Source: Phycisphaerae bacterium (GTDB taxonomy: Bacteria > Planctomycetota > Phycisphaerae > Tepidisphaerales > Tepidisphaeraceae). Taken from it: 15,865 nucleotides of DNA. The notes under the pieces were generated by a model. It worked only from the letters and a program-made list of their open reading frames with translations, was not told the origin of the DNA and did no database searches. The stretch is taken from assembly GCA_030448225.1 (NCBI GenBank), contig JAUJNJ010000110.1, positions 1 to 15,865 on the forward strand, written 5' to 3'. The translations under genes and the position numbers were made by a program. Shown one piece after another: positions 1 through 8,825 of this stretch. Position 1 is the first letter of the stretch; every line of letters starts with the position of its first letter.

Positions 1-683
1 ATCCGGACCGCGTCTTCATCGAGCCGATCAACGAGCCGGTGTTCACGAACAGCTCCGCCGCGTGGTTCGCGCTCGAGCGTCGCCTGGCGGCGGCGGTGCG
101 GGCCGCGGCTCCCGATCACACGCTCGTAACCGAGGGGCCGGACTACTCGCACATTGACGGCCTCGTCGCCAGCACGCCGCTTGACGACCCGAACGTCATT
201 TACTCGTTCCATTTCTACGACCCGTTCGTGTTCACCCATCAAGGCGCGCCTTGGCTCGACCACCCCGTCGGCCGGCTCCGCGACATCCCGTATCCGGCGA
301 CGCGGCGCGACGTGCAGCCGCTGCTCCATCAGTTCGACCGCGACGCCGCCGCGGCCGCGTCGCACTACGCGGCGCAGGCGTGGGACGGCGGGCGGATCGA
401 ATGGCGCGCGGCGCAGGCGGGGGCGTGGGGCGCGTCGCACGGCGTGCCGGTCTGGGCGGGGGAGTTCGGCTCCTTCCCCCGCGTCGCCCCGGGCGACAGC
501 CGCCTCCGCTGGTTCGCCGATGTCCGCGCCGCGTTCGAGCGCCACGGCATCGGCTGGGCACTCTGGAGCTACGACGAGGAGTTGGGCCTCGACCGCCGTC
601 GTGTCGACGGGCGGGTGACGATCGACCTGGGCGTGGCGGAGGCGCTCGGGCTGAACATTCCACGCAACGACGCGACCGCGTAG
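1..683 (+). CDS. GH5-family glycoside hydrolase (cellulase-like), C-terminal part
   Basis: The reading frame is open from base 3 and ends at TAG 681-683; the N-terminus lies outside the window. The visible part contains IEPINEP near its start, where the Glu of NEP (33-35) matches the GH5 acid/base, then FHFYDPFVFTH (His/Tyr of the active-site cleft), and later VWAGEFGSF, where the Glu of GEFG matches the GH5 nucleophile. WALWSYDEELGL close to the end is the usual Trp-containing last strand of the barrel. GH5 enzymes cleave beta-1,4-linked glucans, mannans or related plant polymers with retention of configuration. The exact substrate cannot be told from this part. The frame is intact, unlike many genes further right. 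It is convergent with the ABC transporter gene and separated from it by a strong hairpin. Confidence 0.85.
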   Translation, partial: PDRVFIEPINEPVFTNSSAAWFALERRLAAAVRAAAPDHTLVTEGPDYSHIDGLVASTPLDDPNVIYSFHFYDPFVFTHQGAPWLDHPVGRLRDIPYPATRRDVQPLLHQFDRDAAAAASHYAAQAWDGGRIEWRAAQAGAWGASHGVPVWAGEFGSFPRVAPGDSRLRWFADVRAAFERHGIGWALWSYDEELGLDRRRVDGRVTIDLGVAEALGLNIPRNDATA

Positions 684-752
684 GGCGCAGTCAGGTTCTC
701 GACGTGCGGAAGAGCCAGCACCGCATCACCACGCCGGCCCAGAGCGTACTCG

Positions 753-790
753 CGCCGGGCCGGATCTCCCGCGTATGATCCGGCCCGGCG
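753..790. terminator. Perfect 14-bp hairpin between convergent genes
   Basis: Bases 753-766 (CGCCGGGCCGGATC) are the exact reverse complement of 777-790, with a 10-base loop. It sits in the 150-bp gap between the stop codons of two convergent genes. There is no T-tract on either side, so it is a strong bidirectional structure and probable transcription barrier, not a textbook intrinsic terminator. Confidence 0.6.
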
Positions 791-833
791 TGGGTGGGAG
801 TGTCGACCCGGAGCAGACGTTCCCCGCCCGCCC

Positions 834-2678
834 TCACGCCGCGGCTTGGCTTGGACGCTCGTCGGGCGGGGTGGGGCGGGGGCCGCCGGCCATGCGGGCG
901 TAGGGACCGTTGCGGGAGAGGAGTTCGTCGTGCGAGCCGTGCTCGACGACGAGGCCGTTGTCCAGGACGTAGATCTGGTCGCAGTCGCTCACCGACTCGA
1001 TGCGGTGGGTCACGAGGATGACCGTGCGGGCGCCCTTGAGACTACGGAGCGTCTGAAGGACGTGGCGCTCGTGGGCGGGATCGAGCGCGCTGGTAGGTTC
1101 GTCGAGCACGAGGATCGGCGCGTCGGTCAGCAGCGCCCGTGCGATCGCCAGGCGCTGGCGCTGCCCGCCGGAGAGGTTCTGCGCCGCCTCGGTCACGAGC
1201 GTGTCGTACCCCTGCGGCAGCGCCTCGACGAACGACGCGGCGCCGGCGAGGGCGGCGGCGTCGCGGACCTGCCGCTCGGTCGCGCCCGGGCGGCCGTAGG
1301 CGATGTTCTCGCCGATCGTGACGGGCAGGAGCATGCTGTCCTGCGGGACGAGCCCCACGTGCCGGCGGACGTCGTCGAGCGGCACGCCGCGCAAGTCGTG
1401 CCCGTCGAGCGTGACGGCGCCCCCGGTCGGGTCGTAGAAGCGCGGCAACAGGTTCAGCAGCGTGCTCTTGCCCGCGCCGCTCTGCCCGATGAACGCCACC
1501 ATCTGCCCGGGCTGAATGCGGGCGTCGACGCGGCGGAGCACCGGGCGGTCCTCCGCGTAGGCGAAGCTCACGCCGCTCAGGGCGAGCGTCCGCGGCCGCA
1601 GCGGCAGCGGGGATGCGTCGAGCGGGTCGGTCACGGCGGGCTCGAGGTCCAGCACTTGGAACACCCGGGCGCACGCGGCGGCGTTGACCTGCACGGCGGC
1701 GGTGAAGCCGGTGATGCGGCTCAGCGGGTCGAAGATCCGGTCGAGCAGGTTGATGAAGATGAAGATGTCGCCGACCGCGAACCCGTCGGCGATCCCGCGC
1801 GACTGGTCGCGGTAGACGAGGTACCCGCCGAAACCCAGGATCGTCGCGTACCCCAGCGCGTACACGTTCTGCACGACCGTCGGGTACATCGCCTCCTGGA
1901 GGTTCATCCGCATGCCGGCGCGGATGCTCGAGTCGATCGCGCCGTACAGGCGGTCGGCCTCGTGGCGCTGTCGGCCGAACAGTTGCGTCAGCCCGACCGC
2001 CGCCACGCCGCGCTGGATCACGCTCGTCAGCGTCGCGTCCGTCTGCTTAGACGCCAGGCTCGTGCGGCGAATCGTGCGGCTGAACAGGACGTTGGCGAGG
2101 ATCAACAGCGGCGCGAGGCACAGGACCAGCCCGGTCATCCGCGCGTCCATCCGCACCATGAGGTAGAGCGCGATCCCCAGCGTCAGCACCGCGTTGGCCG
2201 CGCCCATGAACGTGTCGAACACGCCGAAGAACCCGAGGGAATCGGTCGTGAGCCGATAGATGGCGTCGCCCTGCGGGTTGGACCGGTGGTACGACGGGCT
2301 GAGCTGCTGGAGCTTGTCGAACAACTGCAAGGCGCGGACGCGGGCGGTGCCGTTGTACCGCAGGCGGTGGTTGACCATCACGCGCAGGAACAGGTTGATC
2401 GTCGTCTCGGTCAGCTTTGCCGCGAGCCAGATCAACGCCACGCCGAGCACCTTGCCGCCGGTGCCGGACGGGAGGAGCGACAGCATCGCCCGGCGGATGA
2501 AGTCGGTGGTGCCGCGGGAGGAGCCGTTATCCGGTGCCAGCACGGTGTCGGTCAGGATGGCGAGCGGCCACCCGAGAAGGAGCGAGACCGCCAACGCGAT
2601 CCAGATGAGGATCACCAACGCGACGATGAGCGTCAGGTCTTTTCGGAAGTAGGAGAGGATGCGGACGTAGAATGCCAT
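834..2678 (-). CDS. ABC exporter, fused transmembrane and ATPase domains (MsbA-like)
   Basis: This is a 614-residue protein with an intact frame. An N-terminal transmembrane domain (about residues 15-330, several hydrophobic segments) is followed by a nucleotide-binding domain (about 365-600). The ATPase motifs are all present: Walker A GQSGAGKST (398-406), Q-loop Q446 in LVPQDS, signature LSGGQ (502-506), Walker B ILVLDE with catalytic E527, and switch H558 in VTHR. Such half-transporters work as homo- or heterodimers in the cytoplasmic membrane and export lipids, peptides or drugs; MsbA-type lipid flippases are the closest general match. No partner half-transporter is nearby, so a homodimer is likely. 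The start ATG has no clear Shine-Dalgarno sequence. It is divergent from the dehydratase gene across a 107-bp gap. The substrate cannot be assigned. Confidence 0.92.
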   Translation of the reverse strand: MAFYVRILSYFRKDLTLIVALVILIWIALAVSLLLGWPLAILTDTVLAPDNGSSRGTTDFIRRAMLSLLPSGTGGKVLGVALIWLAAKLTETTINLFLRVMVNHRLRYNGTARVRALQLFDKLQQLSPSYHRSNPQGDAIYRLTTDSLGFFGVFDTFMGAANAVLTLGIALYLMVRMDARMTGLVLCLAPLLILANVLFSRTIRRTSLASKQTDATLTSVIQRGVAAVGLTQLFGRQRHEADRLYGAIDSSIRAGMRMNLQEAMYPTVVQNVYALGYATILGFGGYLVYRDQSRGIADGFAVGDIFIFINLLDRIFDPLSRITGFTAAVQVNAAACARVFQVLDLEPAVTDPLDASPLPLRPRTLALSGVSFAYAEDRPVLRRVDARIQPGQMVAFIGQSGAGKSTLLNLLPRFYDPTGGAVTLDGHDLRGVPLDDVRRHVGLVPQDSMLLPVTIGENIAYGRPGATERQVRDAAALAGAASFVEALPQGYDTLVTEAAQNLSGGQRQRLAIARALLTDAPILVLDEPTSALDPAHERHVLQTLRSLKGARTVILVTHRIESVSDCDQIYVLDNGLVVEHGSHDELLSRNGPYARMAGGPRPTPPDERPSQAAA

Positions 2679-2785
2679 CGCGCGTGCGCGCGACGCAAGA
2701 AGCGTTCCAGCGACCGAGGCCGTTTGTCGGCCGCCGATGATCTGAGCGGGCTCTTCTACGGCCGAGTTGATATTCTCAAAGGCTT
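2679..2785. promoter_or_regulatory. Divergent promoter region, ABC exporter / dehydratase
   Basis: This 107-bp gap must hold the start signals for both divergent genes. On the plus strand TATTCT lies nine bases before the dehydratase ATG and could be a -10 element. No convincing -35 box was found on either strand. Confidence 0.3.
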
Positions 2786-4763
2786 ATGCGTTCTCTCTCG
2801 AACACTTCCGACGAAGCGGCCGCCGATCTGAACTCGATCCTCGGCACCGATGACGCGTCGCTCTACGACGTGCGGACGCACGCAGCCGGGCCGAGCGGCA
2901 CCCTGCCACTCACCGAGGAGATGCTCCGCAACTGGTCGAGCGGCGACCTGTTCGGCCTGACGCAGGACGCCGGCATGGGGTGGAACCCCGCGATGCTCGG
3001 CCGCAAGGAGTTTTTAATCCTGTCGACGAGCGGCGGCCTCCGCGCCGACGACGGCACGCCGACGCGCTCGGCTACCACACCGGCCACTGGGAGGTGGGCC
3101 TGCTGATGCAGGCGGGCGGGAGTTCAAGGGCGCGCGGCGTGCTGCCGTTCGCCGGCTTCTGCACCGACCCGTGCGACGGCCGCGCGGGCACGGCCGGCAT
3201 GATGGACAGCCTGCCGTTCCGCAACGACGCCGCCACCGTCTTCCGCCGCCTCATCCGCTCGCTGCCCGCGCCGCAGCGGCGTGCTGGGCATCGCCACGTG
3301 CGACAAGGACTCCCGGCGATGATGATGGAGCGCTGGCGGGGACGCCCGACCTGCCGTGCGTGCTCGTCCCCGGCGGCGTCACGCTCCCGCCCACAGTCGG
3401 CGAGGACGCCGGCAAGGTGCAGACGATCGGCGCCCGCTTCGCCCACGGCGCGATGACCCTGCAAGAGGCCGCCGAGGCCGGATGCCGCGCCCGCGCCACG
3501 GCCGGCGGCGGGTGCCAGTTCCTCGGCACGGCCGCGACGTCGCAGGTGGTGGGGGAGGCGCTGGGACTGTCGATCGCGCACTCGGCGCGGGCGCCGTCGG
3601 GGCAGCCGATCTGGCTCGACCTCGCCGTCCGCTCCGCCCGCGCACTGCTGCGGCTCGAATCCCACGGCGTCCGCACGCGCGACATCCTCACCGACGACTC
3701 GATCCACAACGCGATGGTCGTGCACGCCGCGTTCGGCGGGTCGACGAACCTGTTGCTCCACGTCCCCGCCATCGCCCACGCCGCCGGCCTGCGCCGCCCC
3801 GTCGTCGACGACTGGATCGCGATCAATCGCCAGGTGCCGCGCCTCGTCGACGCGCTGCCGAACGGGCCGGTCGGCCACCCGACGGTACAGGTCTACCTCG
3901 CCGGCGGCGTGCCGGAGGTGATGTTGCACCCGCGCGACCTCGGCCTCATTCGCGAAGCTTGCCTCACCGCCACCGGCGAGACGTGGGGCGCGATGCTCGA
4001 CTGGTGGAAAACATCCGACCGCCGCGCGCCTCCGCGAGACGCTGTTCGCAAGGACGGCGTCGACCCGGACGACGTCATCCCTCGCTCGCCCGCCCGCGAG
4101 CGCGGCCTGACGAGCACCGTCACCTTCCCCGCGGCAACCTCGCGCCGCAGGGCAGCGTGATCAAGAGCACGTCGATCGACCCCAGCGTCGTCGACGCCGA
4201 CGGCGTTTACCGCAAGACCGGCACGGCGAAAGTGTTCACGACCGAGCGCGCCGTGATGGCCGCCATCAGGCGCGGCGGCATCGCGGCGGGCGACGTGATC
4301 GTGCTGATCTGCCGCGGGCCGATCGGGCGCGGGGATGGAGGAGATCTACCAGGTGACGAGCGTGCTGAAGCACCTGCCGTTCGGCAAGCACGTGGCCGTC
4401 GTGACCGACGCCCGCTTCTCCGGCGTCAGCACCGGCGCCTGCATCGGCCACGTCGGCCCCGAAGCTCTGGCCGGCGGCCCCGTCGGCAAAGTGCTCGACG
4501 GCGACGTGATCCAGATCGTGATCGACCGCAACCGCCTCGACGGCACCGTCGACCTCGTCGGCCGCGACGGCCATATCCACGGCACCGAGTGGGGCGACGC
4601 CCAACTTCTCGCCCGCGACCGCGCCCCGACCTCGCCGCCGACCCGAACCTCCCCGCCGACACGCGCCTCTGGGCCGCCCTCCAAAACGCCAGCGGAGGCA
4701 CCTGGGGCGGGTGCGTGTACGACGCAGACGCGGTGGCTCATCTCGCCGTCGCCGGCGCGGTGA
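2786..4763 (+). CDS. yjhG: D-xylonate dehydratase, YjhG/YagF type (frameshifted)
   Basis: The pieces follow the E. coli YjhG/YagF protein from end to end in order: [20 protein letters not shown] and [15 protein letters not shown], then DPCDGRAGT and [92 protein letters not shown] and finally [15 protein letters not shown]. The family belongs to the IlvD/Edd dehydratases, which use an iron-sulfur cluster; the three expected cysteines are seen in DPCDG, ATCDK and GGGCQF. The reaction removes water from D-xylonate to give 2-keto-3-deoxy-xylonate. The span of about 659 codons equals the usual length of about 655. The frame changes at least seven times (near 3062, 3278, 3312, 3332, 4130, 4333 and 4625) and briefly near 4030. 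Full-length conservation suggests sequence errors. The stop at 4763 is the best guess. Confidence 0.85.
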
Positions 4764-4984
4764 AAGGTGCTCCGATGAAGCGTCGGAACCATCCTCGAAC
4801 TGGCTGGCCGAGTTCGAAAGCTGCTGCCCGGCGGCGTGGCCACTGGCTGTACGCATTCATCGGGTACGCGCCGCCTTGAACACCGGCGATTTCGCACGAG
4901 GGCAGCCGTCGCGCTGGTGCGAGGAGCGCCTCCCGCGCTGGCTCGAGGTACCACCGTGAAGATCGCCAAGCGGAAGAGGTCCGT

Positions 4985-5390
4985 TAGGTGCCTTCGCGCG
5001 TCGGCGTGCGGTACCTGTTCCACCGCGTAATGGCGTTCGCCGCGGCACGACGCAGGATGCCGAGTTTACGACGACGTGCACCGCGAAACGGTGATGCGCT
5101 GGTCGCGCGCTGCTTGACGATGGGGTTCCACTGACCGACGACGAGCAAAGTCAGGATGCCGCGGCAAGGACTTCATCCAGTTGAAGGACGGCGTTCGCTT
5201 GGATCTGATCTTCGCGCGGCGGATCGAACGCTTTGAGGACGTGCGGTCGCGACGGGTTGAGGTCGCGGAGACGATCCTGCGCGATCGACGACATCAACAG
5301 ATTTGGCCAACCGCGAGAAGGACCGCGACTCGCTCGCCCGGCTCACTTCCGCGACTACCTCCGCTCGAGCGATGACGCTGTCGCCGTTGT
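4985..5390 (+). pseudogene. Nucleotidyltransferase-like gene remnant
   Basis: No single frame spans this region, but pieces in different frames line up as one protein: VRYL, then RGTTQDAEFT (5041-5070), DVHRETVMR, LLDDGVPLTDDEQSQ, KDFIQLKDGVRLDLIFA (5163-5215), RIERFEDVRSRRVEV, IDDINRF, ANREKDRDSLARL and FRDYL. This order resembles small stand-alone nucleotidyltransferase-fold proteins (AbiEii/DUF6036-like), where TQDxDF carries the metal-binding acidic residues and RLDLIF is the later strand. Function in this group is mostly unknown; some members are toxins of toxin-antitoxin pairs. The 220 bp before it (4764-4984) and the 107 bp after it (5391-5497) hold nothing I recognise. It could be a real gene broken by sequence errors like its neighbours, or a true remnant. 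Confidence 0.45.
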
Positions 5391-5497
5391 GCGGGCATCG
5401 CCGACGTCATCGGCCGCCGCATCACGCAACGTGCCGTCGCTCCCGCCAACAGCACGACGGCCAACGCGAATGCATCCCAGCCCCCGCGTCGTCAACC

Positions 5498-5526
5498 TTG
5501 CACGAACGAGCGCCGCCGCGTAATAC
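5498..5526 (+). promoter_or_regulatory. Possible promoter of the GH28-like gene
   Basis: TTGCAC (5498-5503) and TAATAC (5521-5526) are separated by exactly 17 bases, and the ATG follows seven bases after the second box. Each box matches the consensus only in part. If it is real, the mRNA would begin at or next to the start codon, that is, leaderless. Confidence 0.25.
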
Positions 5527-5533
5527 GAGCAGC

Positions 5534-7008
5534 ATGACCTTCGCCCATTTCACCCGCTGTTGGTGCGTTGCTGCGTTTCTCATGACGAGCCTGTCGTCGA
5601 TTCTGACGGTCCGGGGCGCGGACGCGCCGGCGGCGACGACGGAGGCGCTCTGTCTTCGACGTCCGCCGGTTCGGGGCCGTGGGGGACGGCAAGTCGCTCG
5701 ACACGCGGGCGATCAACGCCGCCGTCGAGGCGTGCGCGAAGGCCGGCGGGGGGCAGGTGCGGTTGCCGGCGGGCCGGTACCTCTCGGGGACGGTGCGGCT
5801 GCGGAGCCACGTCACGCTTTACCTCGATGCGGGGGCCCGGCTCGTGGGGACGACGGACCTCGCCCAGTACGAGCAGCCGCGCGGTGCCGGCGTCGATGAC
5901 CGAGCGCGGTGGGGGAAGTGGCACCGCGCGCTCCTCTTGGGCGAGGGCGTGGAGGACGTGACCATCTGCGGCCCCGGCACCATCGACGGCAACAACGTGT
6001 TCGACCCCACCGGCGAGGAGCCGCATGCGCGGGCCGCACACGCTGCTGTTCGTCGAGAGCAAGCGGTTCCGCGTCCGCGACGTGACGTTCGTCGACTCGG
6101 CGAACTACGCGATCCTGTTCTACCTCAGCGACGACGTGGACGCGCGCGGCGTCACGTTCGTCGGCAGGTGGGACGGCGTCCACTTCCGCGCACGCCCGAC
6201 CGCTCGTGCCGCGACGTGCGCATCGTCGGCTGCGAGTTCTACACCGGCGACGACGCGATCGCCGAAGGCTACTGGGACGACACGCTCATCGCCGACTGCG
6301 TCGTCAACTCCTCCTGCAACGGCATCCGCCTCATCGGCCGCGCGCGGCGGCTGATCGTGAAGGGCTGCCTGTTCTACGGCCCGGGCAAGCGGCCGCACCG
6401 CACGTCGGACCGGACGAACATGCTGTCGGGCGTCATCCTCCAGCCGGGCGCGTGGGACGAGACGAAGGGGAACTGAACGACGTGCTGCTCGCCGGCAACA
6501 CGATGCACAACGTCGCCTCGCCGGTGACGGTCTGGACGAAGCCGGGCAACGTCGTGGGGCGGTGACGGTGAGCGGGCTGCGGGCGACGGGCGTGTACCGC
6601 TCGGCGCTGTCGGTCGAGGGGTGGGGCGAGGAGCCGATCGGGCACGTCGTGTTCCGAGACGTCGACGTCGAGTTCGCGGGCGGCGGCACCGCGGAGCAGG
6701 CGAAGCAACAGGTGAAGGGCCCCGGCGTCGACGCCCGGCCGCTGCCGGCGTGGGGCGTGTACGCGCGGAACGTCGACCGCCTGACGCTCGAGGACGTGCG
6801 CCTCCGCCTCGCCGCCGACGACGCCCGGCCGGTCGTCGTTGCAGAGGACGTCCGCCGGCTCACGCTCGACCGAGTCCGCTACCCGAAAGTCAGAGGCGTG
6901 CCCGAGCCGCTCGTCACTCTCGGGAATACGACCGCCGACGACGGCGGCGTGACCGACCTCTCGGCCGGTGCCGCTGAGCCCAAGGACCCATTCCCGCCCG
7001 GGCGCTGA
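5534..7008 (+). CDS. Secreted GH28-like beta-helix protein (frameshifted)
   Basis: The ATG at 5534 opens a signal peptide (CWCVAAFLMTSLSSILTVRGA). After a frame change near 5655 comes the typical pectinase-superfamily start VFDVRRFGAVGDGKSLDTRA with AGGGQVRLPAGRYL. Further pieces are GPGTIDGNN, HTLLFVESKRFRVRDVTFVD, GRWDGVHF, CRDVRIVGCEFYTGDDAIAE and GVYRSALSVEGWGEEP. They run to the TGA at 7006-7008. This is the parallel beta-helix fold of GH28 polygalacturonases, which hydrolyse pectin outside the cytoplasm. The Asp of WDG and the Asp pair of TGDDAI are at the expected places. The GHG and RIK motifs of true polygalacturonases are not seen, so another uronide or glycoside linkage is possible. 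Frame changes lie near 5655, 6030, 6193, 6470 and 6562; about 490 codons in total is normal for the family. Confidence 0.75.
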
Positions 7009-7087
7009 GCGGCGACAACGAGGACGGCAGACGGAGGAAGACGAGGTGCGTACAGAACGTTTTCGAGAAGCCGCGAGCGGCAGCGCG

Positions 7088-7104
7088 GCGGGCGTCTCGC
7101 CCGC
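7088..7104. repeat. Short GC-rich palindrome
   Basis: GCGGGCG and CGCCCGC form a perfect 7-bp stem with a TCT loop, 80 bp after the GH28-like stop codon. The same GCGGGCGxxxCGCCCGC core is a frequent dispersed intergenic repeat in many bacteria. It may serve as a transcription stop. Confidence 0.5.
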
Positions 7105-7188
7105 GTTTCCTACTCGAGACGCGGGGGGCCACGCCAGGCGGCACGGTCCTTCCCACGTACTACGAAACGCTCTCTTTCCGACAAACCT

Positions 7189-7219
7189 GAACGCCAAGAC
7201 GCCAAGACGCCAAGACGCT
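7189..7219 (+). repeat. Tandem octamer repeat CGCCAAGA, left copy
   Basis: The unit CGCCAAGA occurs three times in a row starting at 7191. The first 18 bases (7189-7206) are the exact reverse complement of 7385-7402, so the two copies flank the palindrome at 7246-7322. Confidence 0.8.
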
Positions 7220-7245
7220 ACAACAAAACCTCGATGCACGCGCGA

Positions 7246-7322
7246 CGTCATCCCGGAGCGCGGCGAGGGATCTCGGGTTCTCCAACCGCTGAACCCGAGT
7301 CCTCGCCGCGCTCGGGATGACG
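7246..7322. repeat. Long imperfect palindrome (REP-like element)
   Basis: The left arm (7246-7280) and right arm (7291-7322) pair over their whole length, with only small bulges and a 10-base loop. The core CGTCATCCCG...GGCGAGG...CTCGGGTTC resembles a dispersed repeat seen in many environmental bacterial genomes. It could end transcription from both sides or be a transposase-mobilised REP-type element. Confidence 0.75.
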
Positions 7323-7384
7323 ACGGCCATCTTGGTAAGAAGAACACCAAGGACCAGGTTCAACGAAATTAGAAGTGTGTTCTT

Positions 7385-7402
7385 CTTGGCGTCTTGGCGT
7401 TC
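7385..7402 (-). repeat. Tandem octamer repeat, inverted right copy
   Basis: CTTGGCGTCTTGGCGTTC is an exact 18-bp inverted copy of 7189-7206. It closes a nested inverted structure around the palindrome. Confidence 0.8.
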
Positions 7403-7433
7403 AACCCATTCATCTCGCGTTCCCGAGCGGCGG

Positions 7434-8355
7434 TCAGAAGAAGCTGAACACGAGGTACGCGAACGGGGCGGCGAGCAGGGGGCTGTCGATGATGTCGAGG
7501 ATGCCGCCGAAGCCGGGGACGAGGCTGCCGCTGTCCTTCACCTCGGCGTCGCGCTTCATGAGGCTCTCGAGCAGGTCGCCGACCTGGCCGATCCCGCCGA
7601 TGATCGCGCCGAAGAGGAACCCTTCCACGCGCGGCTCGCGCGGCAGGCCGAAGCTGCACGCGCGCCGACGAGGCCGGCGGTCAGCAGGCCGAAGAACAGG
7701 CCCTCCCACGTCTTGCCCGGGCTGAGCCAGGATCAGCTTGTGCCGGCCGAGCCGCGCGGCCGCCGAAGTAGACGCCGATGTCGGTGAACTTCACGCAGAG
7801 CAGGATCGTCAGCACGACCCACGTCGTGCCGTGGAACCCCCCGTGCACCGACGAGTGCTTCACCCGGATCGCCATGAGGAACCACCCCAGCCCGCCGAGG
7901 TAGAGCGTGGCCAGCACGGTGCCGGCCATGTGGGTGATCGCCTCCTGCGTCTGCCGCCACGCGCGGGCCATGGCCGCCCCGAGCATGATGAAGACGATGA
8001 TGAACGCGAACGTCGACGCCGCGACCGGCCGGAACGGCGGGAACTGCGTGAGGAACGCGTGGACGATCAGCACGCCGCTGCCGACGGCGGCGATGAAGCG
8101 GTAAGGCTTGACGCGCTCGGCGGCGAAGAGCGTGGCGAGCTCGCGCACGGCGATCGGGAGGATGATCGCCAGCAGCACGAGCAACCCCACGCCCCCGACG
8201 CCGCCCCCGCCGAGGTCGACGCCCGGCTCGGCGAAGCGCCGCTCGTACCAGCCGCGCGTGCGGTACTGCACGAAGTCGTCGAGCCACAGCAGCAGCCCGA
8301 GGGCGGCCAGCATGATCGGGCCGAACGTGAGGCGGTTGCGGAGGGATCGTTCCAT
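7434..8355 (-). CDS. cdsA: Phosphatidate cytidylyltransferase (frameshifted)
   Basis: CdsA makes CDP-diacylglycerol from phosphatidate and CTP in the cytoplasmic membrane, the branch point to all phospholipids. I place the start at MERSLRNRLTFG (8355); a longer frame exists upstream but lacks similarity. Several hydrophobic segments follow (for example VGLLVLLAIILPIAV and FAFIIVFIMLGAA), then CVKFTDIGVYFGGR, which matches the conserved D-x-G-x-Y/F-x-G region of the family. The frame then changes between about 7740 and 7640, where KxSPGKTWEG-like coding is garbled. It resumes with EGFLFGAIIGGIGQVGDLLE and the CDP-diglyceride synthetase signature SLMKRDAEVKDSGSLVPGFG. About 307 codons is a normal length. 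It lies downstream of uppS on the same strand, the usual order, but with an unusually long 470-bp gap. Confidence 0.85.
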
Positions 8356-8558
8356 GGTCGTGGCCGGCGGCGTCCGGGCGGCGGCGGTTGTACGCGAGCG
8401 ACGCGCGGGCCGCAATTATGACGCTCCTTCGCCGCGGCGCAGCGCGGCCGTATGCCCACGCGCGCAGTACCGCCCTCCGGCGAGCAAGCGCCTTGTGGAC
8501 GTTGCTCCGCCCGGAGCGTGACGTGACGAGTCGACGGGTCCTCATTGAGTGCCTATCG

Positions 8559-8616
8559 GAATCACCCGACATCCCCCGTTTCGCCGCAGGCCGGAAGGGC
8601 CCGCTCCGGGTGATTC
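8559..8616. repeat. Inverted repeat with 10-bp arms
   Basis: GAATCACCCG (8559-8568) and CGGGTGATTC (8607-8616) are perfect complements around a 38-base, GC-rich loop that can fold further. It may be a terminator-like or REP-like element between uppS and cdsA. Confidence 0.5.
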
Positions 8617-8781
8617 GGCTAGGCTCTTCGTCGCCTCGCTTGAGAGGCGCGTCCGGGGGGGTGGTGCAATGACGCCGGAGATCAGAGGGGGTGAGAGGCT
8701 GCTTTCGTAATTCGATTCCGACGCTCTCGATCGCGACGAGTTCGCGCATCGATCGACCGCGTCGGTCTACGCCGCAAGTTT

Positions 8782-8808
8782 CTTCGCGTGCTTCGCGACC
8801 TTCGCGGT
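8782..8808. repeat. Tandem 9-bp repeat (CTTCGCGnn) x3
   Basis: The units CTTCGCGTG, CTTCGCGAC and CTTCGCGGT follow each other directly, 18 bp past the uppS stop codon. On the other strand this reads as the common CGCGAAGG-type intergenic repeat. Confidence 0.75.
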
Positions 8809-8825
8809 CAACCTTATCGGAACCA

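Larger units (their letters stand above)
7009..7433. other. Repeat-rich spacer between convergent genes
   Basis: These 425 bases hold no credible gene. They contain a 7-bp-stem hairpin (7088-7104), a tandem octamer repeat with an inverted copy (7189-7219 and 7385-7402), and a long imperfect palindrome (7246-7322). These are listed separately. Confidence 0.7.
8356..8825. other. uppS-cdsA gap, no recognised gene
   Basis: These 470 bases separate two genes that are adjacent in most bacteria. I see a tandem 9-bp repeat (8782-8808) and an inverted repeat (8559-8568 with 8607-8616), but no protein I recognise in any frame. A long minus-strand open frame crosses the gap but matches nothing and seems to be a GC-rich artefact. 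Confidence 0.5.

Noticed and set aside
846..2831. Plus-strand open frame of 661 codons opposite the ABC exporter
   Set aside because: It is the antisense shadow of a gene with all ABC motifs in order; its protein is Arg/Ala/Glu-rich and low in complexity.
2786..4763. Dihydroxy-acid dehydratase IlvD partner of cimA in isoleucine synthesis
   Set aside because: The N-terminus ([12 protein letters not shown]) and C-terminus ([11 protein letters not shown]) are those of YjhG/YagF, a distinct branch of the IlvD/Edd family.
7189..7219. CRISPR array
   Set aside because: The units are eight bases long and directly adjacent, with no spacers, and no cas gene is present.
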